DNA of 64,000 bases from Agarilytica sp033852175 (GCA_033852175.1 JAWSUY010000058.1:62001-126000), one strand, 5' to 3'; shown: positions 55,125 through 64,000, numbered from the stretch's first letter. The notes: a model not told the origin generated them from the letters alone. Numbers and translations are program-made.

Positions 55125-55581
55125 TAATATTGCCTACTTATTACTATGACAAGGATTGAGCAATAATCTTATCGATGAAAAATATTCATTGAAGTGTTAG
55201 ATTGCGAAAATGATGCTTCTATCACATAAGCAGACGGGATTGGCGCCCAGCTTAATATGCTAGTATTAACGGTGTATTGACACGATTGGTTTCGGTATAT
55301 ATCAATGTTATGAAATTCAAATACATTGTATAGACAAGGAATATTACCCTGTGCTCGCTTGTCACTGACTGACAATCAAAAGATGATGAAATATTCACAG
55401 GGAAATTGTTACTTTGATCAGGGCTTGTTTGATAATTTTGGCGCCAAATTATTGATTGCAATTCAACACAATAACTGGACGAAAAAAGCACCAAATTGAA
55501 GAAATTTTAACAGTCTATTAGCCGCTGGATTTTCGTGTTTAAATACAGCTCTTCACATCTAATTATTCGGATTTTGGCAGT
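55125..55581. other. Intergenic stretch between divergent genes
   Basis: 457 A/T-rich bases holding the promoters of the lipase-like (-) and acetyltransferase (+) genes. No gene, repeat or RNA recognised. Confidence 0.4.
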
Positions 55582-56109
55582 ATGTTAAGAGTTGCAAGAA
55601 TAGATGACAAAGCGAATGTCGCTGCATTATTAATCCAAGTTTGGCTTCACACTTACGCAACAAAAGGGCTTAGAAATTCGATATCCCGGTATGTTCTAAA
55701 TGAATTCACGGAAGAAAAAATTGAACACGATATGCGCTCGGAAAACAAACAATATTTTGTCGCAGAGGAAGATGAACATCTTGTTGGTGTTGTCGTAATC
55801 GATTTGATTTCAGAATGCCCAATATCAAAAGCAAAGTTACCAGAACTTACAACTTTATACGTTCAGGAATATTTTACGAGCAAAGGGATCGGTGCAAAGC
55901 TACTCGCAATGGCCTTGGAATATTGCCATAGCCTAAACCTCCCCAAGCTGTGGCTAACGGTTAATTCAGAAAATAGTCGCGCTATCGACTTTTATAGTGG
56001 GCTAGGATTCACGTCTTTAGGGACGCGCCAGTTCACCTTAGAAGATGAAACGCATGAGAACCTAGTCATGGAAAAGCTCATCTTACCGGTTGTGCAAAAT
56101 CTGATCTAA
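55582..56109 (+). CDS. GNAT-family N-acetyltransferase
   Basis: A 175-residue GNAT protein: VARIDDKANVAALLIQVW start, FVAEEDEHLVGVVVIDLI, then LTTLYVQEYFTSKGIGAKLLAMALEYC with the acetyl-CoA-binding GIGAKLL loop, and LWLTVNSENSRAIDFYSGLGF. Acceptor unknown. Confidence 0.9.
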   Translation: MLRVARIDDKANVAALLIQVWLHTYATKGLRNSISRYVLNEFTEEKIEHDMRSENKQYFVAEEDEHLVGVVVIDLISECPISKAKLPELTTLYVQEYFTSKGIGAKLLAMALEYCHSLNLPKLWLTVNSENSRAIDFYSGLGFTSLGTRQFTLEDETHENLVMEKLILPVVQNLI

Positions 56110-56275
56110 ATAATAGTATTGGCAAAACCTCGCGGCAATCATTAGCTTACGTTAAGCAAAAACACTTAAGAGTGGTTAATTCGGCCTGATTCACTACAAT
56201 TTAGACGCTAACGTTCATATTAAAAGCTCAGACTGAAGCACATATTGAAACGCTCATTAAAGTAAAGGTTCAACC

Positions 56276-56893
56276 GTGACGAAAACTCTCCAAGATGTCT
56301 ACGATGGCTTTGCCGAAACCTACGAATCAAATCGTGATTCGTTTGATATCTCCACGTTGCTGAACGGGTTTTATACTTCAATCGACAAAGAGGAAGGGCA
56401 CTTACTCGATTTGGGTTGTGGCGCTGGCGAACCCGTCGCCCGATTTTTCATCGGTAGCGGCTGGCAGGTTACCGGATTAGATTTTTCTGAGCGGATGATA
56501 GACCTTGCGAAAAAGCTCGTGCCCGAAATGAACGGCCTACACGGAGATATCACAGAGTGTAGTTTTGAACGCGAATCGTTCACGGCAATTACAGCAACCT
56601 ACAGCTTGTTTCACATACCCTCAGAACTTCACTTTTCTTTATTTGAAAAGATTTATGGCTGGCTTAAACCTGGCGGTAAGATTTTATTTACCTACGCCAC
56701 TCAAGACTATACGGGCAGCTTGGAATTTGACGGATACAAATCGTTCCTAGGTGAAAGGCTCTACTACAGTCATAAAACACCGGCCGCACTCTATTCAGAT
56801 CTAAACGAAATAGGCTTTTCCTTTGAACAAAAAGAAACACATGAAATCGGCGGCGAAAAGTTTTTGTGGGTCACAGCAGTTAAGCCTTTATAG
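56276..56893 (+). CDS. SAM-dependent methyltransferase
   Basis: A 205-residue class I methyltransferase: motif I LLDLGCGAGEPVARF, motif II-like VTGLDFSERMIDLAKK, GDITECSFERESFTAITATYSLFHI, and GGKILFTYA. GTG start preceded by AAAGG. Substrate unknown. Confidence 0.9.
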   Translation: MTKTLQDVYDGFAETYESNRDSFDISTLLNGFYTSIDKEEGHLLDLGCGAGEPVARFFIGSGWQVTGLDFSERMIDLAKKLVPEMNGLHGDITECSFERESFTAITATYSLFHIPSELHFSLFEKIYGWLKPGGKILFTYATQDYTGSLEFDGYKSFLGERLYYSHKTPAALYSDLNEIGFSFEQKETHEIGGEKFLWVTAVKPL

Positions 56894-56960
56894 TCCAACT
56901 CAGAACGCATTAAACACGACAGGGTAAGACCCAAGGAGCATTTAATTTGCAGAAGCTAAT

Positions 56961-57000
56961 CAATGGTTCAATGAATGGTTCAATGAATGGTTCAATGGGG
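56961..57000 (+). repeat. Triple repeat of CAATGGTTCAATGAATGG
   Basis: Three near-perfect copies of a 12-base unit (AATGGTTCAATG) in tandem, directly next to an inverted repeat (56994-57074). May be part of a small mobile remnant. Confidence 0.7.
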
Positions 57001-57074
57001 TCGGACTCGATTGAAAGGCGGGGAACCTAGGAAACCCTCAGTCTTAGATTTCAATCGAGCTTGCCCCCATTGAA
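56994..57074. repeat. Inverted repeat with AATGGGG-TCGGACTCGATTGAAA arms
   Basis: Left arm 56994-57017 and right arm 57051-57074 are mostly complementary (CAATGGGG...CTCGATTGAAA against TTTCAATCGAG...CCCCATTG). The phrase resembles the flanks of REP-associated or IS200-like units in marine gammaproteobacteria, from memory only. No transposase is seen here. Confidence 0.6.
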
Positions 57075-57076
57075 AG

Positions 57077-57505
57077 TCATGCGTTTGAAAATTGGCCTCG
57101 CAATCTATTGCCCAAGGCAAAGCTACCCTCACCAAGATTCACCTGTGCAGCAGCCATTATTGTCAAAAATAGTGGGTATTCCCAGCCGCCGCCAGCATTA
57201 CTAAAGATCCAGCCATTGCCCATATGCGCCCATGTAGCGCCGAATAAAACGGGAATAACCAAGGCCGAAAATTGGCGTGTGTAAATACCTAAAATCAACG
57301 CTAAACCCGCTACAAGCTCAATAGTGAAGACAATATAAGCGAGCGATCCCGGCAGGCCGATAGACGCAAAGTAGCCCGCCGTCCCCCCCAAAGTGAATAC
57401 AAAGAGTTTTAAGTAAAGACTGTGGGCTAGCAAAACTGCGCCCAGAGAAATTCGAGATATAAAAGCGCCAGTTTCAGGCTTTATTACGTTATTCATCGTT
57501 GTCAT
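57077..57505 (-). CDS. DoxX-family membrane protein
   Basis: The 142-residue protein has four hydrophobic segments and the DoxX pattern: RISLGAVLLAHSLYLKLFVF, GLPGSLAYIVFTIELVAGLALILG and a C-terminal GGGWEYPLFLTIMAA. DoxX proteins are small inner-membrane proteins linked to redox and thiosulfate metabolism. It is divergent from the LysR gene, which is the probable regulator. Confidence 0.88.
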   Translation of the reverse strand: MTTMNNVIKPETGAFISRISLGAVLLAHSLYLKLFVFTLGGTAGYFASIGLPGSLAYIVFTIELVAGLALILGIYTRQFSALVIPVLFGATWAHMGNGWIFSNAGGGWEYPLFLTIMAAAQVNLGEGSFALGNRLRGQFSNA

Positions 57506-57581
57506 CTCCAGTTGAATTAATATGCTGCTATCCTCTCATTTGCAGAATTGCTCGTAAATTGGCAATATATGCAAAGTGATA

Positions 57582-57595
57582 TTGCAGTATTGCAA
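57582..57595 (+). promoter_or_regulatory. Candidate LysR operator, TTGCA-N4-TGCAA
   Basis: Perfect inverted repeat TTGCA-GTAT-TGCAA in the divergent DoxX/LysR spacer, with a looser TTGGCAATATATGCAA just upstream. The position fits autoregulated LysR-type control. Confidence 0.5.
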
Positions 57596-57671
57596 TGCTG
57601 GCGCGTTATGATGCCAAAAACGAATCGTTATCGATTAACGCCCGCAGCATCCGGGCACTCTGGAGTTCAGC

Positions 57672-58532
57672 ATGGACTGGAACGCATTGAAGGTATTCTT
57701 GGCTGTCGCGCAGACAGGCACGTTAGCCGGGGCTGCCAGTAAACTCAGCGTCAATCACTCAACAGTCTTTCGGCGTTTGCATTCGTTTGAAGAAGAAGTC
57801 GGCGGGCGTCTATTCGAAAGACATAACAACCGCTACATCTTGACCTTAATGGGCCAAGAAATGCTCGAAAAGGGGAAGGGCATAGAAGACTCTTTCGATA
57901 CCTTAGAGCGCCACGTAATCGGTAAAGACTTTCAGCCGAAAGGTATCGTTAAGATCACGGCACCCACAAACATCGCCTATCGGCTATTGCCGGGCTACCT
58001 AGAAAGCTTTAGGCGAGACTACCCAGACATCCAAATTGAATTGTTAGTGAGTAATTTGGAACTCAATATGAGCAATCGCCAAGCCGATATAGCGGTCAGA
58101 GCAACGCCTTCGCCGCCCGAGCACTTGGTGGGCCGTAAAGTTCGCGACATTAGTTGGGGCGTGTACGCTGGAGATGCATATAGTAATGAACGCGGAAAAC
58201 CGAACAACGTTAAAGATCTTAAAGGACATTCGATAATCGGTGCTACTGGAAACCTTGCAGGCCTGCCAGCGTTTACTTGGTTAGATAAAGAGCTGGGAGA
58301 ACAGGTCAGCATACGCAGTGACGAACTTGTTGCGATGTCCTACCTAGCGGAAGCCGGACATGGTTTAGCGCTTTTGCCCAATGATCAAGTACGGCCTGAA
58401 CTTAAAGAATTATTTACCGTAGATGTTGGTAGTAAGAGCGACTTGTGGCTGCTAACCCACCCAGATCTTCGTAATGTTGAGCGGATAAAGCTCGTCATGC
58501 AGCACTTAACCCAATCTTTCGCGAACCATTAA
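57672..58532 (+). CDS. LysR-family regulator
   Basis: A 286-residue LysR protein with an N-terminal HTH (WNALKVFLAVAQTGTLAGAASKLSVNHSTVFRRLHSFEEEVGGRLFER) and periplasmic-binding-like effector domain (IQIELLVSNLELNMSNRQADIAVR). Divergent from the DoxX gene; the spacer holds a palindrome. Inducer unknown. Confidence 0.92.
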   Translation: MDWNALKVFLAVAQTGTLAGAASKLSVNHSTVFRRLHSFEEEVGGRLFERHNNRYILTLMGQEMLEKGKGIEDSFDTLERHVIGKDFQPKGIVKITAPTNIAYRLLPGYLESFRRDYPDIQIELLVSNLELNMSNRQADIAVRATPSPPEHLVGRKVRDISWGVYAGDAYSNERGKPNNVKDLKGHSIIGATGNLAGLPAFTWLDKELGEQVSIRSDELVAMSYLAEAGHGLALLPNDQVRPELKELFTVDVGSKSDLWLLTHPDLRNVERIKLVMQHLTQSFANH

Positions 58533-58636
58533 TTTTTAGCGTATATTGAAACGAGGTAAGAAAGCTAATGGAAATTAGAATAGCCCCTAGAGCTTTTTTC
58601 AAGACTACCCCCCTATTGGTTTACGGTTTAAAAAAC

Positions 58637-58672
58637 AAAAAAGGCGGCACCAATAATGGCGCCGCTTTTTTT
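58637..58672. terminator. Bidirectional Rho-independent terminator
   Basis: A-rich run, GGCGGC...GCCGC stem with a short loop, then a T-run of 7; it lies between the convergent LysR and esterase genes and could serve both. Confidence 0.85.
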
Positions 58673-58684
58673 ACAGCTTAATGT

Positions 58685-59812
58685 TTATGGACAGGAAGAT
58701 ACTTTTTTAAAGTAACCTGCTTGTGTTTCTTTAAGCCTCTGATTTGTCGTTGCATATCCCAACCACTGGTAAGACCCTTTTGCTGAATAATTCTCCCAAG
58801 GTGGGACACCGTTGCGAATGGCTCTGCCGGCATTGTAGTGATTTAAGTTGGTGGTTCTTCCGCAATAGAGGCCGCCTCCGGGAGGAGGTGTGGCTGTAGG
58901 TGTCGGTGTGGGGGTAGCTCCACCGCCTCCACCGCCAGGACTACAGCTGCCGCTTGCTCGGCGGTTGTTTTTACACAGCCAATCGGTGAGTGCCGCAGGG
59001 TAATTGTAACCGGAGTTCTTAATGTAAGATCCTCCAGGACCGCCACCTGCAGGCCATTCATGCCCCAAACCGCTGACCTGCTTATTCCAGACAAGTGGAT
59101 TACCAACGGCTTTCATTACGTCAACGTTAAGTTGGCTGTAGCCTTTTGCTACCAGGTAGTCTGAAGAGCCATAAACGGCTGATGTAATTTGACTGGAAAA
59201 ATTACTTTTTCTACTGCCAGCCCAGCTATTACATAAGTTTTTGGCGGTGTTTTCATTTGTCTGAACGGAGCTGATTTGGCCGCTGGTAGTCCCTATAGTA
59301 GGGCCGGCATTAATGCCTAGTCCAGCGAAAATTTCAGGAGCCAAACAACCAACAACCATAGTTTGTGAGGCGCCAGACGAAAGTCCACTGATATAGACTT
59401 GCTTCGAATCAATATTGAGAGATCCTCGTCCTTTTAGGGTATTCGCTAGACCAATTAGATTGTCGTTGTGCTTATTGCTACGTGATTGGCTATTGCCATA
59501 GTAATCCCAGCAACCGGCGATCACGCCGCCATTGGGTACACCAGGAACGGCGACAACCATGCCGTACTTATCGGCAGTTGCCGTCCAGTTACCGCCGTTT
59601 TTTAGGTCAGTATTCGTTTGCGCGCAGCCATGTAAATTGATCATCAATGCGCGTTTGCTGTTTCGGGCGGGGGTCGTAGTGGGTGTGTACACATAGACCG
59701 TCATACCGGAGATGCTTTCTGTTTTCCAACTTCCTGCCCATGAGGAAATGGAGGTAGCGAGTAGTAGTAATGTGATAAGCCCCAGTAAGGGCGTCTTTAT
59801 TATTTTTATCAT
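58685..59812 (-). CDS. Secreted PHB-depolymerase-like esterase with C-terminal module
   Basis: A 375-residue protein: signal peptide (TPLLGLITLLLLATSISSWA), LMINLHGCAQTNTDL (oxyanion region), CWDYYG, nucleophile GLSSGASQT, and HEWP with catalytic His (~235). A GGGG-PTPTPT linker leads to a 60-residue C-terminal module (CGRTTNLNHYNAGRAI ... SSCP) related to that of the subtilisin at 49289-51124. Esterase_phd/LpqC-type family; may act on polyesters or feruloyl/acetyl esters. Confidence 0.88.
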   Translation of the reverse strand: MIKIIKTPLLGLITLLLLATSISSWAGSWKTESISGMTVYVYTPTTTPARNSKRALMINLHGCAQTNTDLKNGGNWTATADKYGMVVAVPGVPNGGVIAGCWDYYGNSQSRSNKHNDNLIGLANTLKGRGSLNIDSKQVYISGLSSGASQTMVVGCLAPEIFAGLGINAGPTIGTTSGQISSVQTNENTAKNLCNSWAGSRKSNFSSQITSAVYGSSDYLVAKGYSQLNVDVMKAVGNPLVWNKQVSGLGHEWPAGGGPGGSYIKNSGYNYPAALTDWLCKNNRRASGSCSPGGGGGGATPTPTPTATPPPGGGLYCGRTTNLNHYNAGRAIRNGVPPWENYSAKGSYQWLGYATTNQRLKETQAGYFKKVSSCP

Positions 59813-59991
59813 TCTGTACTCCGTATTAGATTATTATTATCTGACCGATTGAATTCATGTCAGTCCACCTACGATAAAAGATCGCCCAGTCGACGAATAT
59901 CCCCAACTTGCGGGATGTAAACTAAGGTCACATGCTTGGCGATAAAAATTGCAGCCAAATCAGATTCGATTCCGAATGAGTAGACCGCATG

Positions 59992-60654
59992 TTACTGAGA
60001 GCTCACCTTGCCCACTTGTAGCAAGCCAAAACGGATCGCTGCCAAAATGGCTTCGCCTTTGGAATGAATTGATAATTTTCGATAGATATTTTTAATATGT
60101 GAGCCAACGGTATGATTAGAAATGCCCAGTGATTTGGCCGTTTTTGCAGAGGTATGACCCCTGGCAATACAGGAAAGAACATCGAATTCTCGCGGCGATA
60201 AAATGGTGGATTCTTCTTTTTTGTTAATATTTTTGACCATGGTTTCCAGAAATGCGGGTGCGAGTTTAGGGTGAATAAATGAACCCATGCTAAACATTTG
60301 TTGTATCGCATGAAAACTGAGGTCAGGGCTAGCGTCAGCCAACAAGAAACCTTTTACTCCTGTGCACGCGACAAGTGGAAAATATTGAAAGCTTCTATTT
60401 CGGGTTAATGCCATAGGCTTTATATTTTCATGATTTTTAGTCATTTGGTTAAAAAACCCAATTCTTTCGTGCAGGTCACAATCTATATCGACGATTATTA
60501 GATCGGGCTGTGCAGAAGCTACAATGACTTCCGCTTCACTGGCCGATTGCGTAAAAATAGCGCGTCGAATTTTGTGGTGGTGAAGAGGATAAAATAGATC
60601 GTTATTCAAATACATTTTTCGATCTACAATAACGAGACTATAGTCGCGAGTCAT
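59992..60654 (-). CDS. LuxR/NarL-type response regulator
   Basis: A 220-residue protein: receiver domain starting DYSLVIVDRKMYL with Asp in DLIIVDIDCD, and a C-terminal LuxR HTH (LSPREFDVLSCIARGHTSAKTAKSLGISNHTVGSHIKNIYRKL). The ATG at 60654 has GAGG nine bases upstream and begins right at the receiver; an upstream ATG at 60726 would add 24 residues without ribosome-binding site. No partner kinase next to it. Confidence 0.85.
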   Translation of the reverse strand: MTRDYSLVIVDRKMYLNNDLFYPLHHHKIRRAIFTQSASEAEVIVASAQPDLIIVDIDCDLHERIGFFNQMTKNHENIKPMALTRNRSFQYFPLVACTGVKGFLLADASPDLSFHAIQQMFSMGSFIHPKLAPAFLETMVKNINKKEESTILSPREFDVLSCIARGHTSAKTAKSLGISNHTVGSHIKNIYRKLSIHSKGEAILAAIRFGLLQVGKVSSQ

Positions 60655-60852
60655 AGCGCACTGCCTCGGTCGAAGAGTATTTGTTCGTGATGGTATGACT
60701 GGCAGAACAATAGCGTGCCGAGGCATGAAGGGTAGAGCACACAGCGTGCTGAGTAATTAGAAAGAACATTGATAGCTCACTTATTTAATTATTGTTATTA
60801 AGCGATCTGCTATTTATATGCCTTTCGGTGAATCATTACAATTCATATTTCG

Positions 60853-60868
60853 TCATAGTTGGTATTCG
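60853..60868 (+). repeat. 16-bp direct repeat, copy 1
   Basis: TCATAGTTGGTATTCG, identical to the copy at 61108-61123, 255 bases apart, in the spacer between two regulators. Possible operator. Confidence 0.8.
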
Positions 60869-61107
60869 ATTTTTTGTTCATTCTTGAAATACTGAAGGGC
60901 GGTCTTAATAACCAATTGATATTAATGACGGTTAGATGAGTTTCTATTATGTGTTTTAGGTTGTTTGCATTAAACATAATCTTCCAATTCGAAATAAGGA
61001 GAGGAAATATTTTATTCTGTTATTTAGTAGGTTTTTATCGGGTTAATATTATGCAGGAAGCGAGTCGTCGTAGGTGCTTTCTCTAAATTAAAGCAGGGCA
61101 TGATTGT

Positions 61108-61123
61108 TCATAGTTGGTATTCG
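61108..61123 (+). repeat. 16-bp direct repeat, copy 2
   Basis: Second exact copy of TCATAGTTGGTATTCG, 156 bases before the LysR-type gene start. Confidence 0.8.
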
Positions 61124-61278
61124 CAACGCGAAATATAGTTGCCATGAGGATTAGGACGGAATAGCTAGCATGGAATATAGGCCTTGATATTAATTGCCAG
61201 TGTTTTTGTGTTAAGTTAACACTTACGTAGAAGTGAATTCCCCCGAAATCCTAATAATTATAACTATAAAGATGCAAC

Positions 61279-62187
61279 ATGATTTCAGAATCGCTTGATT
61301 TAAACCTTATCAAGATATTTGTCGCCGTTTATCGTGAGAAGAATGTTTCGCGTGCGGCTGAAAATATTGGCATGTCTCAGTCATCACTCAGTCACGCAAT
61401 ACGTAAATTGCGTGAACAATTGGATGATCCTCTCTTTGTTAAATCTGGTCACGGTGTTATGGCAACGTCTCGAGCCGATTTTCTTGCAAAACCCTTTGAG
61501 GAAGCACTCAACATTATTCAGGATTCAATTGCGCAAAGCGCACATTTTGAATGCGGTTATCAAGAGCGTGTTTTTGTTATCGCAACCAGCGATTTTGGTG
61601 AGTTTGCGATCCTGCCAGAACTCATGAAGCGGCTGACCGAAGTGTCGCCCAATGTGAGGGTGAAAGTTGTTCCTGCCGATGTCGTTATACTGGAAAAGCA
61701 ACTGTTTGAGGGCGAGGTAGACCTCGCGATTGGCTATTTGCCGATGATTAACGAAAAATTTCGCAGCCAACGTTTGTTAAAGGTAGATTGGATAACGGTA
61801 TTACGAAGAGGGCACCCTCTATTAGAAGAAGAGAAGACGGTGGAAAACTTTTCCAAATATCCTCAGGCTTCATTTACCTTGCGCACAGGCAAAAAATTTA
61901 CCGATGTGGATGTGACACTTAAATTGCAGCGACTATCTCGAAAAGCAGTATTAGAAGTGCCAAGTTTTATGACTCTACCGCATATCGTTTCTCGATCCAA
62001 TATCATCACCACCGTGCCGAGACAGATGATCGGCTATCTTTCTCATCATCAAGATATTGCGTTGCTTGAGCCTCCGGTTCCGCTTGAATGTGTTCATATG
62101 AATCAGTATTGGCACGAACGATTGCATAATGATCCTTCCCATATTTGGTTTCGAAACGTTTTATTTGACTTGTGTCAACGACTTTAG
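61279..62187 (+). CDS. LysR-family regulator (NodD/SyrM-like layout)
   Basis: The 302-residue protein has HTH LNLIKIFVAVYREKNVSRAAENIGMSQSSLSHAIRKLREQLDDPLFVKSGHG and an effector domain (VFVIATSDFGEFAILPELMKRL). Divergent from the LuxR-type gene. The LDDPLFVKSG pattern is common in the group that includes NodD/LeuO-like proteins. Confidence 0.92.
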   Translation: MISESLDLNLIKIFVAVYREKNVSRAAENIGMSQSSLSHAIRKLREQLDDPLFVKSGHGVMATSRADFLAKPFEEALNIIQDSIAQSAHFECGYQERVFVIATSDFGEFAILPELMKRLTEVSPNVRVKVVPADVVILEKQLFEGEVDLAIGYLPMINEKFRSQRLLKVDWITVLRRGHPLLEEEKTVENFSKYPQASFTLRTGKKFTDVDVTLKLQRLSRKAVLEVPSFMTLPHIVSRSNIITTVPRQMIGYLSHHQDIALLEPPVPLECVHMNQYWHERLHNDPSHIWFRNVLFDLCQRL

Positions 62188-62275
62188 TGGCAACTGATGA
62201 AGGAAAGTATGTTCAGGCAAGAAGGAGGGAGAGAGGCTGAGAGGGTTAGAGGGAACCAAGGCAAGCTACCTATTT

Positions 62276-62890
62276 TCAGATATTCTCTTCCGAAAACATT
62301 TGTAAGCGATGAGCGAGCGCAACTAACTGAACAACATTAGAAACCCCCATTTTTTGCATGATATTCTCCTTATGTTTATCGACCGTTCGCGAAGAAATGT
62401 TCATGGCCCCAGCAATCTCAGCTGAAGTTTGGCCCAGAACAATGAGACTAAGCGTGTGAAACTCACGGCCAGTCAAATTAAAATCCGTATCAGTTAACTT
62501 ATCTAAAATGCATGGAGACACAATCTTTTCACCCTTCAATACACGATCGATTGCATCGAGAATAACTTCCACGGGTTCTTCCTTATGCAGCACGCCATCG
62601 ACCTTGCTTTCTGTGATGTGTTTCAATGTAAAGCTAGCCTGCGTGCCAGTAAGGAAGAGTACTTTAATTTTACTGCTTTTTTGTTTTAGATACTCAGCTG
62701 CCGCAAGCGAACCGCCTTCCGGCATATGGTAGTCAATCAGCACTAAGTCTGGCAGGTGCTCAGCAGCCAGTAGTTTCAATTGAGCGCTGTTTTCGGCCAT
62801 CGCAACAACCGTATGGTCAGTCTTGTTTGACAGTAAAAAGTTTAGAGAATCTCTAAAAATAGCGTGATCGTCCGCTATAATAATCTTCAT
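62276..62890 (-). CDS. NarL-type response regulator
   Basis: A 204-residue protein: receiver (KIIIADDHAIFRDSLNFLL, phosphoacceptor LVLIDYHMPEGG, LFLTGTQ) and HTH (LTGREFHTLSLIVLGQTSAEIAGAMNISSRTVDKHKENIMQKMGV). Divergent from the 7TM-DISM sensor gene 98 bases away, which is the likely partner. Confidence 0.93.
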   Translation of the reverse strand: MKIIIADDHAIFRDSLNFLLSNKTDHTVVAMAENSAQLKLLAAEHLPDLVLIDYHMPEGGSLAAAEYLKQKSSKIKVLFLTGTQASFTLKHITESKVDGVLHKEEPVEVILDAIDRVLKGEKIVSPCILDKLTDTDFNLTGREFHTLSLIVLGQTSAEIAGAMNISSRTVDKHKENIMQKMGVSNVVQLVALAHRLQMFSEENI

Positions 62891-62988
62891 TTTTATCCAC
62901 TACTTAATTCAGTGTTAATGTTACGCCTACTGCGTGTCGACTGGACGCTAGTTAAAAGCCACGACCAAGTAATACGATTGAGCGACCC

Positions 62989-64000
62989 ATGACCTATTCC
63001 AAAAAAGCGTTGATACTATTCCTGATATTCATCAGTTTAAGCCTGCGTATTGAAGCAAATGATGAGCCGATACTCAAGCTCGCTGAGCAAGAGAGAATGG
63101 GCGCTGTCGATGAATATATGATCAGCTTGGGGAGCCACCCCATTCATATCAAACATTTTGAATGGGAGTGGGGAAGCGCACGGACGGTGGAACCGTTAAA
63201 AGCCGCCCCAATAGACACCGCCCACCAGGGTAGATCCGATATTAACGTGCCAGATACCTTTAGCTCAGCATTAGAGCCTATAGACACATTGTCACCAGAA
63301 ACTACAATTACAGAAGTCCCATCCGCCTATCCAGAAGTAAGCGCAACGTGGTATCGCCTCACGCTTAAAAATACACTGCATATACAAAAAGACTGGGTTA
63401 TCACAACAGCACTCACCCAAGCGCCTTTACTCAAAGTATATGCAGCATCCGATAATCAAAGTATTCTATTACTGGACATCAACAGCCAATCAAACTTTGC
63501 CGATCGTCATAATCACTATCGTGTACTGACCATTCCCCTAAGTTTCAACGCCAAAGAAACAAAAGTCATATACTTTCAATACCGGGGCATCGCTTCAAAC
63601 CCAATTTTTCCAAAAGTGACAACGCCCGAAACACTGGAAAAACGTAACAGCTTATTTGAGTTTGCCAACGGCGTCGTTTTCGGTACCGTCATCGTATTTT
63701 TCCTTTTCTTTTTTATGCAGTTTCTAGCGCGGCCCAGCAAGGTGATGGGTGTTTACTGCATGCTCGTGCTTTCCGTTGGTTTTCTTATCGCACAAATGAC
63801 GGGCTACAATTTTAAATATCTTTGGCCCGAATCTGGCGAATTCAGCATACGATTTTCATCCGTAACAGGGGGCGTAACCTATATTTGGTACTTCCTATTC
63901 GCCGTAACCCTTTTTAATCTGAAGAAACAATCATTAATTCTGTACCGGGGATTAATGACCGCAACTATTATAGCGGCTGCTTTTGTCATTCTTGGTTTTT
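62989..64000 (+). CDS. 7TM-DISM sensor protein, N-terminal part (runs off window)
   Basis: The frame is open from ATG 62989 to the window end (337 codons). Signal peptide (KKALILFLIFISLSLRIEA), a periplasmic DISMED2-like beta domain (ATWYRLTLKNTLHIQKDWVIT ... DNQSILLLDINSQ), then the start of a seven-helix membrane region (NGVVFGTVIVFFLFFFMQFLARP). Such proteins usually end in a histidine kinase or GGDEF domain beyond the window; the divergent NarL-type regulator favours a kinase. Confidence 0.8.
   Translation, partial: MTYSKKALILFLIFISLSLRIEANDEPILKLAEQERMGAVDEYMISLGSHPIHIKHFEWEWGSARTVEPLKAAPIDTAHQGRSDINVPDTFSSALEPIDTLSPETTITEVPSAYPEVSATWYRLTLKNTLHIQKDWVITTALTQAPLLKVYAASDNQSILLLDINSQSNFADRHNHYRVLTIPLSFNAKETKVIYFQYRGIASNPIFPKVTTPETLEKRNSLFEFANGVVFGTVIVFFLFFFMQFLARPSKVMGVYCMLVLSVGFLIAQMTGYNFKYLWPESGEFSIRFSSVTGGVTYIWYFLFAVTLFNLKKQSLILYRGLMTATIIAAAFVILGF

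Larger units (their letters stand above)
60655..61278. other. Divergent promoter region with 16-bp direct repeat
   Basis: About 620 A/T-rich bases between divergent LuxR-type and LysR-type regulator genes. No gene. Contains two exact copies of TCATAGTTGGTATTCG (60853-60868, 61108-61123). Confidence 0.6.

Overview
The window looks like part of the chromosome of a marine, polysaccharide-degrading gammaproteobacterium, probably of the Cellvibrio/Saccharophagus/Teredinibacter type. This is inferred from moderate GC, secreted enzymes with Pro-Thr linkers and a shared small C-terminal module, and many single-domain regulators. No 16S or other marker gene is present, so the genus is not fixed.

Bases 1-36 kb hold most of an extracellular contractile injection system (eCIS, Afp/PVC-like), all on the + strand. 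In order: the 3' part of a tail sheath gene, tail tube, CIS tube/hub adaptor with a glycine-rich tail, a DUF5908-like 58-residue protein, hub (gpD-like), spike (gpV/VgrG-like), a 716-residue protein ending in membrane segments, gp25-like wedge, baseplate J-like protein, Afp12/tail-protein-I-like protein, two related proteins with a GVV-x-GL-x-V motif, an IPT/TIG-like protein, a lipoprotein with a CBM9-like domain, an 808-residue eCIS-associated protein and an AAA+ ATPase. A probable payload module follows: a small protein with HEQQH, a 2028-residue protein with an eCIS-type HEAAH (DUF4157) domain and a GIY-YIG-like nuclease plus HTH at its C-terminus, a DUF4240-like candidate immunity protein and a pentapeptide-repeat protein. 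The first tube, terminator and other sheath genes probably lie upstream of base 1.

Scattered through this cluster, and not seen elsewhere in the window, are nine copies of a branched-hairpin repeat (HP1-HP9). They have a conserved core, copy-specific outer stems of 24-31 bp and a strand bias in wobble pairs that suggests one strand folds as RNA or single-stranded DNA. They are the least explained signal here.

Bases 36-41 kb encode one 1.7-kilo-residue protein that joins two pyruvyltransferase-like domains with three glycosyltransferase-like domains. Bases 41-64 kb are an ordinary mosaic: small secreted proteins, YrbL-like protein, MutS-like ATPase, a CheY-like receiver facing a degenerate histidine kinase, EthD-like protein facing a Crp/Fnr regulator, a secreted subtilisin, AraC regulator with alpha/beta hydrolase, a secreted lipase-like protein, GNAT and methyltransferase enzymes, a DoxX/LysR divergent pair, a secreted PHB-depolymerase-like esterase, LuxR- and LysR-type regulators, and a NarL-type regulator divergent from a 7TM-DISM sensor that runs off the window end.
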